From: Acidobacteriota bacterium
GTDB taxonomy: Bacteria; Acidobacteriota; Terriglobia; Terriglobales; Acidobacteriaceae
Reading direction: 5' to 3'
DNA: 64,000 nucleotides
Assembly (NCBI GenBank): GCA_018268915.1
Contig: JAFDVQ010000011.1
Span: 293,792 to 357,791, forward strand
Part shown: one piece after another, positions 25,201 through 33,500 of the stretch
How positions within the stretch are numbered: the stretch's first letter is position 1
Layout: each line of letters begins with the position of its first letter
The notes under the pieces: model-generated
The model's input: only the letters and a program-made list of their open reading frames with translations
What the model was told of the DNA's origin: nothing
Database searches by the model: none
Program-made: the position numbers and the translations under genes

Positions 25201-25705
25201 CGGTCAGCGTCCCGGCAGCATTTTCTCGTACGCGATGAACAACTATTGGCACACGAATTATCGCGCGGAGCAGGGCGGACATTTCCAGTTTCGCTACGTA
25301 ATCACGAGTGCTGCGGAAACGGACGCCTCAACTCTCAGCCGTATGGGTTGGGAAGAAGCGACGCCGTTCGAAACCGATCAAATCCGGTCCCAGGATAAGG
25401 CCCTTGATGTGCCTCGGCCTCTCGACGGTAATCAGGCGAGTTTCATTTCAGTCGATGATCCAGATCTTCTGCTTGATACATGGAAACCGGCAGAAGATGG
25501 CAGGGGAACGATCCTGCGCTTCATCGACCTCGGCGGCAAATCGCGCACGGTGAAGATAAACGTGCCTGTCTTGTCGATATCAAAGGCAGAGTTGACGGAT
25601 GCAGTGGAACGCGATGAGAAAGCAATAGTGACGGACAGTGCGAACAGCTTTTCGATCGATGTAAAGCCGCACCAGATCATCACCGTTCGCCTGTCCGCGA
25701 TGTGA
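22271..25705 (+). CDS. Secreted glycoside hydrolase family 38 (alpha-mannosidase-like)
   Basis: A protein of 1144 residues with a signal peptide (MTLKTCMLTFALLLCLPCC); the paired Cys could make it a lipoprotein. A beta-rich front (to about 290) precedes the GH38 catalytic domain, which opens with HVHLDVGYSDY (zinc-binding His and Asp, near residue 304) and contains NITDVPSYSW, whose Asp near 414 is the likely nucleophile. SPWRFGQYLYVSGGDEEPN and later segments form the C-terminal beta domains. The ATG at 22271 has GGAGATGAG in front; the frame is open to 22193 but lacks a binding site and hides the signal peptide. Substrate probably a mannoside, though this divergent branch may have other specificity. 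Confidence 0.85.
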   Translation: MTLKTCMLTFALLLCLPCCAENREKSIWRIGVFDGSSGEFADGLPTGPVEFVVGRDQPRIGWYAIDPITATGKPSDPPSAPRQIDFSIAGQLNGAYRLKVSVLIEASSVPALRIRINGRVGTFYLHPKLDYNMGDMVAAFYPAYARAEVQVDLPGSWLKRGNNIISLQPISAGEKVVPDAGFAYDGIELQQIDSGPDGTSAHVEPTIFYRKHGASLDERVDVFVRYPERLHSGRVELSVGGHSFSDHLLGDQDFGEERVSFSVPEFAAETHAKVTVDVDGRRAHSDEVIRPQKKWTLLLVPHVHLDVGYSDYQAKVSAIQSRILDEAIDLAEKHPGFRFSTDGEWNLDQFLQSRTPTEKERILQAIKQQKIYIPAQSSNVLTGFPTAETLIRSLYASADFSRTHGTPFNYANITDVPSYSWSYASILAAARIPYFVAGSNNDRAPVLLQGHLNENTPFWWEGPDGGKVLMWYSRHYMQMQFIFGLPPVTQTGEEVLPLFLQMYQHPSYRASSAIMFGTQVENTDLFPQQAQLAEEWNARYVYPRIEYSGFHDALASVAAQFGDNIPTVRGDGGPYWEDGIGSDARYAAIERENESRAPSAEKLATVGTLVNPRLAVNREELKSMWANMVLMDEHTWASWNSVSAPDSDEAEKQLRVKDSRSTSAADQREDILRSGMAAIADSISAGVDSLIVFNPLNWKRDANVTVDLDKGMEISDRSTKQIIPNNILSDRPNFSRVEFRASDVPGMGYKVYDLKRAPSSQPPSPTPTSSTIESSFYRVELDPSSGSIRSILDKQLNKQLVDLSSPWRFGQYLYVSGGDEEPNSILQYRAVSPKPVLHPHPAQDGRLISVERTPWGWRAQLESSTTNTPKIHSEIRVFENVKKIELIENIDKKSELRKEAVYFAFPFAMNHPKFQYEIQNGVVDPDKDMYPGAGHEWFSVQHWVAVQQDGVSAAVMPIDASLVTLGDINRGEWPTTFGQRPGSIFSYAMNNYWHTNYRAEQGGHFQFRYVITSAAETDASTLSRMGWEEATPFETDQIRSQDKALDVPRPLDGNQASFISVDDPDLLLDTWKPAEDGRGTILRFIDLGGKSRTVKINVPVLSISKAELTDAVERDEKAIVTDSANSFSIDVKPHQIITVRLSAM

Positions 25706-26170
25706 ATGCTTTGCATTCCGCTGGCGGTCGCTATTGGATCGCTGGACAGCGCTTACCTGGCCTGAAGCGCTTCAGATTTGCTAACCAAGACTAACGTCAG
25801 AGCCGGGGCAGCTAAACGATTCGTTAACACTCCCCAACGATCGACATGTGGTTAAAAAATCGCGAAATCATTCTTGATCGATTTGGGGGTTTTCGCCGAT
25901 GGAGCTTATCGCCACTAAACACTGGGCGAGGGACCGCTCTCAAAGCGAAGATGGCCTGTCCCTAGAATCGACGTTTATAGCAGTGAACGTGCTCGATCAT
26001 TTGCCGGTTCGAACGGACCAGGATATTCGTTCTGTGAACCTCCGAGAACTGCGAAGGCACTTTGTCATCAAGCAGGTCTTTGCTGAGGACAAATCCCCTC
26101 GGCTTTAGCAAGGCCAAGAGATTGGCGCGAACCAAGGACTGCGATTCAGGCTCAACGTGGCGCGGGCACT
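25706..26170. other. 465-bp intergenic region with a perfect 14-bp palindrome
   Basis: Between GH38 and the convergent lrgB. CTGAAGCGCTTCAG at 25762-25775 is perfectly self-complementary with a central CG, a shape like LacI-family operators (AAnCGnTT core). A 69-codon frame at 25899-26108 has only a G-rich run upstream and no recognisable sequence; I do not call it a gene. Confidence 0.35.
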
Positions 26171-26863
26171 TCAGTGCAGGAACAGCCTAAGAAACGCAGA
26201 AATCACTGCTGTGAACACTCCCGCCGATGCCATCGCCCACGAAGAGACCGCAGACTGAATTTCGGAGTCGCGGATGAGGCTTGCGGTTCCAATTCCGTGC
26301 GAAGAGGTTCCGATCGCAGCGCCGATTGCCCGATCATCTTTCACGCCCACCAGCATAAGAAGGAGTTTTCCTATGGTTGCTCCGAGAACTCCCGACAAGA
26401 TGACCATTGCAATGGTGATTTGCGGGATGCCGCCGAGTTGACGGGAAACTTCGATTGCGATCGGAGTAGTGACAGACTTCGGAACGCTCGACAGCACTAT
26501 GGGAAGAGGCGCTCCGAGCAGCTTCGCGACTCCAGCGGCGGTGAGGATGCCTGTAAGGGAGCCGCCCATGACAGTCACGGCCAACCTGAGCCGGACACCC
26601 CGCAGTGTCAATCCGTTTCGATACATCGGCACCGCCAGAGCGACCGTAGCCGGTCCTAGCCACCACGTGAGGTAGCTGCCCCCGCGATTGTAATCCGTGT
26701 ATGAAACATGCAAGACCCTCAGTACGGTCACAATCGGCAAACATCCAATGACGATTGGTGCAGCCCAGGGAAACCAGCGATGCACTCGCTGAGCAAACGC
26801 ATAGCTGATCACCGTGAGGGCGACAGCGATCGAGGGATGAGCGAGAACCCGCGAAAGAATCAT
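26171..26863 (-). CDS. lrgB: LrgB/CidB-family membrane protein
   Basis: A 230-residue multi-pass membrane protein. The LrgB signature is clear in SSVPKSVTTPIAIEVSRQLGG, GVLGATIGKLLL and RAIGAAIGTSSHGIGTA. The family pairs with LrgA/CidA and is linked to control of murein hydrolase activity, cell lysis and pyruvate or small-molecule export. Its start overlaps the stop of the upstream lrgA-type gene, so the two are translationally coupled. Confidence 0.93.
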   Translation of the reverse strand: MILSRVLAHPSIAVALTVISYAFAQRVHRWFPWAAPIVIGCLPIVTVLRVLHVSYTDYNRGGSYLTWWLGPATVALAVPMYRNGLTLRGVRLRLAVTVMGGSLTGILTAAGVAKLLGAPLPIVLSSVPKSVTTPIAIEVSRQLGGIPQITIAMVILSGVLGATIGKLLLMLVGVKDDRAIGAAIGTSSHGIGTASLIRDSEIQSAVSSWAMASAGVFTAVISAFLRLFLH

Positions 26864-27234
26864 CAGGCTTTGTCAGCCTCAATGGAGTCGCAAGCAGGGC
26901 TCAGCAGCCGATCTCCGAGCAGCCCTGTTACAAGCAATACGGCCAGAAAACTCAGGACGATACTCGTGCAGATGATCCAAGCCTGACGCGAAAGCAACGT
27001 TGCCATGTCCATCAGCCCGACTGTAAGGGGTATGAACAGAAGAACCATGTGCCGCAGTAGGAATCCGGCGGCACGCTCTACCCATTTCAGTTTCACCAGC
27101 CCGGTTTGCAGACTGACGAACAGGAGTAGCAGCCCGAGCACCCCTCCGGGGACAGGTATGCCCACTCGATGCAACAGCTCGCCGAGGAGAAAAATAGCAA
27201 CGATAACGGCAGTGCCTGCAGTCACTTCGATCAT
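26863..27234 (-). CDS. lrgA: LrgA/CidA-family holin-like membrane protein
   Basis: A 123-residue protein with four transmembrane helices. LGELLHRVGIPVPGGVLGLLLLF and MVLLFIPLTVGLMDMATLL are typical of the CidA/LrgA family. The start at 27234 has GAGG 8 bases upstream; a TTG eight codons earlier is an alternative. It is the first gene of an lrgAB-type pair. A LytS/LytR-type system, the classical regulator of lrgAB in Staphylococcus, is encoded about 6 kb away, but I see no matching repeats in front of this gene. Confidence 0.9.
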   Translation of the reverse strand: MIEVTAGTAVIVAIFLLGELLHRVGIPVPGGVLGLLLLFVSLQTGLVKLKWVERAAGFLLRHMVLLFIPLTVGLMDMATLLSRQAWIICTSIVLSFLAVLLVTGLLGDRLLSPACDSIEADKA

Positions 27235-27283
27235 CTGCGCAACCTCAACGCGTATCAATTATTAACCCTCAATCTTTTCAGCC

Positions 27284-27305
27284 AGCCCAAAAGGGGCCTT
27301 GGGCT
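27284..27305 (+). repeat. Stem-loop followed by a T-run in the lrgA / 27440 divergent region
   Basis: AGCCCAA (27284-27290) and TTGGGCT (27299-27305) form a perfect 7-bp stem with an 8-base loop, followed by TGTTTTAG. It lies in the upstream region of the plus-strand gene, so it would act as an attenuator or leader structure if transcribed. Confidence 0.35.
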
Positions 27306-27439
27306 TGTTTTAGTAGACGTGAATACAAGCAGTCAGAAAGTTTGTCGGCGTCATTCTACGTCTCGGTATTCACATACAGCTCACACGCCGAGGGAACTAC
27401 CATACTTGAATGAGCTTGAGTCAGAAGGTGACCTCCTCC

Positions 27440-30370
27440 ATGCGTTCTATATCCAAACGATTTCCCGCTCTCATCCTGAGTTTCATCGTCTTGACAGGTC
27501 TGGTAACTGCACAACAACGCAGTAACCTTTCTTCGCAAGTCAACTGGCAAAAGCTCACCGGAAACGGAACACCCGCGTCTCGGGGATTCGTGTGTCCCGG
27601 TACCAACAATGTCTATCTTGGTCTTCCATACACAGATACCAGCACGACCCCAAACACTCTCTACATGTGCGGTCTGGATGGTTGGGTGGTCCGGGTTGAT
27701 GGCATGGACGCTCCGCAGTCCGGCGCGTCCTCCGATGGAGTCGCTGGCCCATCCGACCATAGAAATATTCCAGCAAACGCGAGTGTCACGATGCAGACCC
27801 CCGGGGGCATACGGTACGCATCGCAATACGGCAATAGAACCAACAATGGCATTTCGTCTGCTGCTGCCGGTGCAGACAACCAGACCGTTGTTGCTGACGC
27901 GTCGTACCCGCCGACCGAAGTACCGACCCCCTACTCGTTCTCTGCGTCGCCATTTCACTACCGGGACATGCGTAACGGTGTTCAGGTCGACTACTTCCAC
28001 AATCCGACGTTCGGCTCTCCGTTGTTGAATATGAATGTTTACCCGGCCAGCGTTTCAGGAGGGCAACACTACGATTGTCTTTTTGACAAGCCCCCAACGA
28101 CTTGGACAGGTCATAACATCCTTGGCGGCTGCGCTCACACCACGCAGATTGACAACATGCCCGGATGGTCGATTGGTAACCCTAGCGGCTTTGATAGTGG
28201 AGCGGGGAGTGGATGGTCAACCTTCATTCCTACGGAATTGGTGCATTACACGAGAACGTCAGGCATTACTGAGACGCTAGCGATTGTTCAGCAGAAGTAT
28301 TCGACGGGGGATAATGCACCGCTATACGTCTACACCAACGGTGAAGGGGGCACGGTTTCGGCTTCTGACGAAGGCACGGAGGGCATAGCCAGCAATGTTA
28401 CCGAAGACAGCTCTGAGTTCACATCAACTTGCTCAAGTGGTTGTACATCTGGATCCATCTCGATCAAGACGCCTGCTTCTAACGGGGCACAGGGCCAAGG
28501 TCGATATCTTTACGACTCAACTCAGAGACCCGCAACTGGACACGTGACATCAATTGCGAATGGCTTAGGCTCAGGTTCTGCTCTTACACTAGACTCTGCC
28601 GTATCGGTCTCTAATGCTTGGGGAACACTAGCGGCAGCAGTGAACACTCCTGTACAGCCTCAGCCTCCGTTCACCACAACAGAGACATTCAACGTCAACG
28701 TTGCCAGGGGCGCCTTCGACACCACTCACTTGGCTTGCTTCGCTGGCAACTTTCATGAACAAGCGATTCCGATCGCAGCAGGCACACCTTCAGGTGGCGT
28801 ACAGTCAGTCACTTTCTCGCTGCGCCGTCCACACGCTTCAGGCACATACATTTTTCAAGGTGGTGCTTGCGGAAGCGGCATAGAATTCCCGGCCTTCACC
28901 CATAACGGGCTGCACTATCTGTTTGATGTAGTGGGTTCGACTGATGCGCACACTCTTCAGACGGTGGCGTTTGCCTACGGTAAGTCCAATGCTCGTTTGA
29001 ATTACCTTGTTCCTGTTACACAGACGATGACCTTCAGCAACTCAATGTCGTCATCTGGCAGCACGGTCTCGTTCAACTTGACAGCCACTACTCTCCATCG
29101 CCCGGACAATCACGCCGGTGAAGCACTTGCAATTTCGGGCGCATCTGATCCTGCACTAAACACTATTTGCACCAATATGCAGTGGACCTCTCAAACTGCG
29201 GGTACTTGTACGGTTTCCAGCCTGTCTGGAACTCACAAGACTACGACATCTCCCGCCGCTACGCTTGCAACGAGCACTGAGGCACAGAATACCTACAACC
29301 TCTATCCGATCGCGGAGGTGCTTGACGTTCAAAACGAGGCGCTGTCTCCACCTCAGGTGGACGGAACACTTGCGCTTGAGCCGAATCGAATCGCGTTCGC
29401 TACAGGCGATGCAGTCAGAGAAACTCACCATTACAGTGGAAACTTCGTCCCCGGCGTCTTCCGCAACGATGTGAAAAACCCCTATTTGACACTGATGAAG
29501 GGTTTGAACGTCTCGGTTCAGGGGTACGGTGCTCAAGGTGGTGGAGGGAGTGCTACCACGAACTCGCTTGTGAGTCTGTTCAATTTGAACCCAGACAATT
29601 ACTACATCAACAGCGGTGGCGCCCTTACACCTCCGAACGCTATCAACGTCTCAGGGGCGTATTCGCTTGGAATCAACTTTGGCCAAGGACCGCGATCGGA
29701 CGAGCCGCTGATAAATGTGCAGTCGGACAGCCAGCCTGAGAATCCGAATTACAACTACTACCCAATGGCGCTGAACGGAAAGTCGGGACTTGTTTTTCAA
29801 ATGAACTATCAACCTAACTCAGGCCACTTCGCAATCAACTCTCTGGGAAGTACGGGCACCCTCCAACTGTATGGACAAGCGGGAATCACCTTTGCGGGTG
29901 CGCCAATCATCAGCGCGATAGACGCAGGTACGAATGCGATAACAGGCGGGCAGATGAACCTGGCTTCAGGTTCGTTTCATGCACAGGTAAAGGCTCCAGC
30001 TCGTATCGCGGCCACATACGCGGAGACGTTGCCTGCGACAGGCAGCTCAGGTCAATTGGTGGACATTGCGAATGGCGCCACAACCGCCGCCGGTCATGTG
30101 GCCATGTTCTCCAACACGACTGCGCGCCTTCAGGATTCCGGTAAAGCTCTCCCGCTCGCGGCATCCCTCTCGACCACAGCGGCCACCACGGACAACGTGA
30201 CTGTCACGGGCATGACCGCGTCCGGTCACTGCTCTCTGACGCCAACCAATGCCACCGCGGCAATGAACCTGAGTAAAACCTACATCAGTGCAAAGTCCAC
30301 TGACCAGATCATAGTCATGCACCCGGCTATTGCCAGTCTGACTTATGACGTGCTCTGCACTGCCTACTGA
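27440..30370 (+). CDS. Large secreted Ser/Thr/Asn-rich protein of unknown function
   Basis: A 976-residue protein with a signal peptide (MRSISKRFPALILSFIVLTGLVTAQQ). The start at 27440 has GAAGGTGA upstream; another ATG at 27410 lies in frame. The mature chain is low in charge, rich in Gly, Ser, Thr and Asn and probably all beta, with an internal stretch of Cys residues (STCSSGCTSGSISIK). The end (VTGMTASGHCSLTPTNATAA ... TYDVLCTAY) resembles C-terminal segments I associate with phage tail or environmental repeat proteins, but that is memory, not a search. It stands between lrgA and tRNA-Ser. Confidence 0.65.
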   Translation: MRSISKRFPALILSFIVLTGLVTAQQRSNLSSQVNWQKLTGNGTPASRGFVCPGTNNVYLGLPYTDTSTTPNTLYMCGLDGWVVRVDGMDAPQSGASSDGVAGPSDHRNIPANASVTMQTPGGIRYASQYGNRTNNGISSAAAGADNQTVVADASYPPTEVPTPYSFSASPFHYRDMRNGVQVDYFHNPTFGSPLLNMNVYPASVSGGQHYDCLFDKPPTTWTGHNILGGCAHTTQIDNMPGWSIGNPSGFDSGAGSGWSTFIPTELVHYTRTSGITETLAIVQQKYSTGDNAPLYVYTNGEGGTVSASDEGTEGIASNVTEDSSEFTSTCSSGCTSGSISIKTPASNGAQGQGRYLYDSTQRPATGHVTSIANGLGSGSALTLDSAVSVSNAWGTLAAAVNTPVQPQPPFTTTETFNVNVARGAFDTTHLACFAGNFHEQAIPIAAGTPSGGVQSVTFSLRRPHASGTYIFQGGACGSGIEFPAFTHNGLHYLFDVVGSTDAHTLQTVAFAYGKSNARLNYLVPVTQTMTFSNSMSSSGSTVSFNLTATTLHRPDNHAGEALAISGASDPALNTICTNMQWTSQTAGTCTVSSLSGTHKTTTSPAATLATSTEAQNTYNLYPIAEVLDVQNEALSPPQVDGTLALEPNRIAFATGDAVRETHHYSGNFVPGVFRNDVKNPYLTLMKGLNVSVQGYGAQGGGGSATTNSLVSLFNLNPDNYYINSGGALTPPNAINVSGAYSLGINFGQGPRSDEPLINVQSDSQPENPNYNYYPMALNGKSGLVFQMNYQPNSGHFAINSLGSTGTLQLYGQAGITFAGAPIISAIDAGTNAITGGQMNLASGSFHAQVKAPARIAATYAETLPATGSSGQLVDIANGATTAAGHVAMFSNTTARLQDSGKALPLAASLSTTAATTDNVTVTGMTASGHCSLTPTNATAAMNLSKTYISAKSTDQIIVMHPAIASLTYDVLCTAY

Positions 30371-30383
30371 GGCTTTCAGAATA

Positions 30384-30475
30384 TGGCGGAGAGGGAGGGA
30401 TTCGAACCCCCGATAGAGTTACCCCTATGCCTGATTTCGAGTCAGGTGCATTCAACCGGGCTCTGCCACCTCTCC
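30384..30475 (-). tRNA. tRNA-Ser (anticodon CGA)
   Basis: Read on the minus strand, the acceptor GGAGAGG (from 30475) pairs with CCTCTCC, followed by discriminator G and an encoded CCA (30384-30386). The anticodon stem CCTGA/TCAGG holds the loop CTCGAAA, giving anticodon CGA. A long variable arm (GCATAGGGGTAACTCTATC) and a GTTCGAATC T-loop complete a class II serine tRNA of 92 nt. Confidence 0.95.
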
Positions 30476-30491
30476 GTTGAGGGAACTCGCA

Positions 30492-30510
30492 GCGAATCAA
30501 GGCGATTCGC
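30492..30510. repeat. Perfect inverted repeat between tRNA-Ser and the GH13 gene
   Basis: GCGAATC (30492-30498) and GATTCGC (30504-30510) are exact complements around a 5-base loop, 17 bp upstream of the tRNA 5' end. It could be part of the tRNA leader (processing) or an operator for the divergent GH13-type gene. Confidence 0.4.
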
Positions 30511-30543
30511 GTCAACCCGGCAGATCCCATTGTACCTGAAACG

Positions 30544-33500
30544 ATGGTTCTCGCTCATCAGCGCCGTGCCCCTTCCCTTGAAGCGCCTTCGGACCCCGAG
30601 GTGATAACGTGTTCTCTTGTTCGTGAAGTCGCCCGGAGTTCGCAAACTGTGCAGAATCTGGTACGTCGGGCTCGGCAACAAATGCAAGTTTTGCATCAGA
30701 CGGGGAGACTGGATTTTCTCATGATGGAATTCCACATCTCGCGCAAGGCGCGCGAACGCTACCAGTTCGCGGAGTCGCTATTCTCCTACAACGGCAATGT
30801 TGTGTTTGCCAGTCTGGCCGCATGCCGCGAGTTTGCTTACCGGATGAACCAGGTGCGGGAAGCGGACAAGAACCCGGACCAGGCCGTCCACGCAGGGCAA
30901 CTCTACGCGATGGGTCTGATAGACGAGGCGAGCCACGTCCTGATGGCGCGCTACCGGGAGCAGTTCGATCCCGAGGTGATGATCTCGGCGCTGGACTGGT
31001 TTGGCGGTCGCGTCGGTACGGAGAAGTTGGACAAGCTCCTCTTAACGTTCGTGGAACACTTTCCAGGACAGTCTGTAATGCGCGGTGAGGAAACACCGCT
31101 CCAGTGGTTAAAGGGAAAGACGGGCACGGTCACGCATCGCGCGGCCGCGCTGGAAGAATTGCTGTTGCTCTGGTCCGCAAATCGCAACCCCGCATTCAAG
31201 AAATTTGAAGAACTCTTTGAAGACAAGCCTCTTGCCGAGAAGACAGTCTATTCTCAGGTCACCAAAGAGCTGCCGCAGTATTTCGCCACGCGACCGCTGA
31301 TTCCGATCGAAGGCGCGACCTCCATTAGCCTCTTCGATCTACTCAGCGCGCCCTTGTCCGGAGCGCCATCGTCGCTCAGCGATCAGCTGGCGCTCATCCG
31401 CAAACTCTGGCGGCCACTGCTAGGCGACAGCCTCGACCGGTTGCTCATGACGGGAGGCGAGGTACTCCGGGAAGAAGAGTTGGCGATCTGGATGATGTTC
31501 AATCCCGATGCGGCCCGAGCGCGCTCCACAGCTGAGGAAGCTGCACGCCGGCGGCGCGAGCAGGGAACTCAGCAGTGGCCATCGATCGTCAGTGAATCGC
31601 AGGTGCCCACCTTTGGAGATCCCGCGAACGAGTACGAAAAGTTCAGTCCTGACACGGCATGGATGCCGAACACCGTCCTCATCGCGAAGAGCACGTTCGT
31701 GTGGCTCGCGCAGCTCAGCAAGCAGTACGGACGGCACATCTATCGGCTTGATCAGATTCCCGACGAAGAGCTGCAGACGCTTGCCGATCGCGGAATAAAT
31801 TCGCTCTGGCTCATCGGCGTGTGGGAGCGAAGCCGCGCCTCTAAGACCATCAAGCAGCTTTGTGGTAACCAGGACGCAGTCGCCTCTGCCTACTCGCTCT
31901 TCGACTACAAAATTTCCGAAGACCTTGGCGGCGAACAAGCCTACATCAACCTTCGCGATCGCTGCTATCACAAAGGTCTTCGCCTTGCTAGCGATATGGT
32001 TCCTAACCATATGGGCATCGACTCACCCTGGGTAATTGAGCACCCCGAGTGGTTCATCTCGCGATGGGAGTCGCCGTACCCCGCCTACAGCTATAACGGC
32101 CCAGACCTCTCGCACGACGAGCGCGTCGAAATCAAGATCGAAGATCATTATTTCGAGCAGACCGATGCCGCCGTCACCTTTCGTCGACGCGACAAGTGGA
32201 CGGGTGAAACTCGCTACATCTACCACGGCAACGATGGCACAAGCTTTCCCTGGAACGACACTGCGCAGCTCGACTATCTCAATCCCGCCGTTCGCGAGCA
32301 AGTGATTCAAACCATCCTTTATGTAGCGCGGCTTTTTCCGGTCATCCGATTTGACGCAGCGATGACGCTGGCGAAGCGCCACTTCCATCGACTATGGTTT
32401 CCCGGTCCCGGCTCTAGCGGCGCCATTCCATCTCGCGCCGAGTACAGCATGTCGCAGGCGGAATTCAATCAGCACATGCCGCTCGAGTTCTGGCGAGAAG
32501 TCGTCGATCGCGTCGCGCAGGAAGTCCCCGGGACGCTCCTTCTGGCAGAGGCTTTCTGGCTGATGGAGGGCTACTTCGTTCGAACGCTCGGCATGCACCG
32601 CGTCTACAACAGCGCCTTCATGAATATGCTGCGCGACGAGAAGAATGCCGAGTACCGGTCAGTCATTAAAAATACCCTCGAATTCGATCCCGATATCATG
32701 AAGCGTTACGTAAACTTCATGAGCAATCCTGATGAAAGGACGGCGATTGATCAGTTCGGCAAGGGCGACAAATGCTTTGGCGTGGCGGCGTTGATGTCGA
32801 CATTGCCAGGGCTGCCGATGTTCGGTCACGGGCAGGTCGAGGGATTCACCGAAAAGTACGGAATGGAGTATTACCGTCCCCGATACGATGAGACCGCCGA
32901 TCCTTGGCTGGTTGAACGTCATCAGCGTGAGATTGCCCCCCTGCTCAAGCGGCGCTGGGTCTTTGCTGAGAGCCACAATTTTCTTCTCTACGATTTCTTC
33001 GAGGGTTCGGGTTCAGTCGACGAGAACGTCTACGCCTATTCCAACCGCGCTGGCAACGAGCGGGCGCTGATCATCTTCAACAATCGCTACGGCGAGACCC
33101 ATGGAACGCTCCACAATTCGGCCGCCTACGCGGATAAGGGCTCGTCCCAGCTTCGGCAGCGCCGCATTCACGATGGGCTTGGCTTCGACGGAAACTCCGG
33201 CGCGATTCTTGCGTGGCGCGATTCGCTCACCGGTCTCGAATATCTTCGTCGGGCAAATGATGTTGCTGAGCGTGGACTGACTTTTAACCTTCATGCTTAT
33301 CAGTGCCACGTGCTGATGGATTGGCACGAAAAGTGGGCGTCTGCCCGTCAGCCGTGGGACCGGCTCTGCGACCAGCTGAACGGCCGCGGCGTGCCTAGCC
33401 TCGAAGACGCCCTCGTGGACCTTGAACTTCAACCCGTTCACGATGCGCTTCGCGCGCTCCTTGATCAGGACACGATTCGTTTGCTGACCGATATGGCGGA

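Noticed and set aside
25899..26108. 69-codon ORF between GH38 and lrgB
   Set aside because: Only a G-run upstream, no recognisable sequence, and no operon context; codon pattern not convincing.
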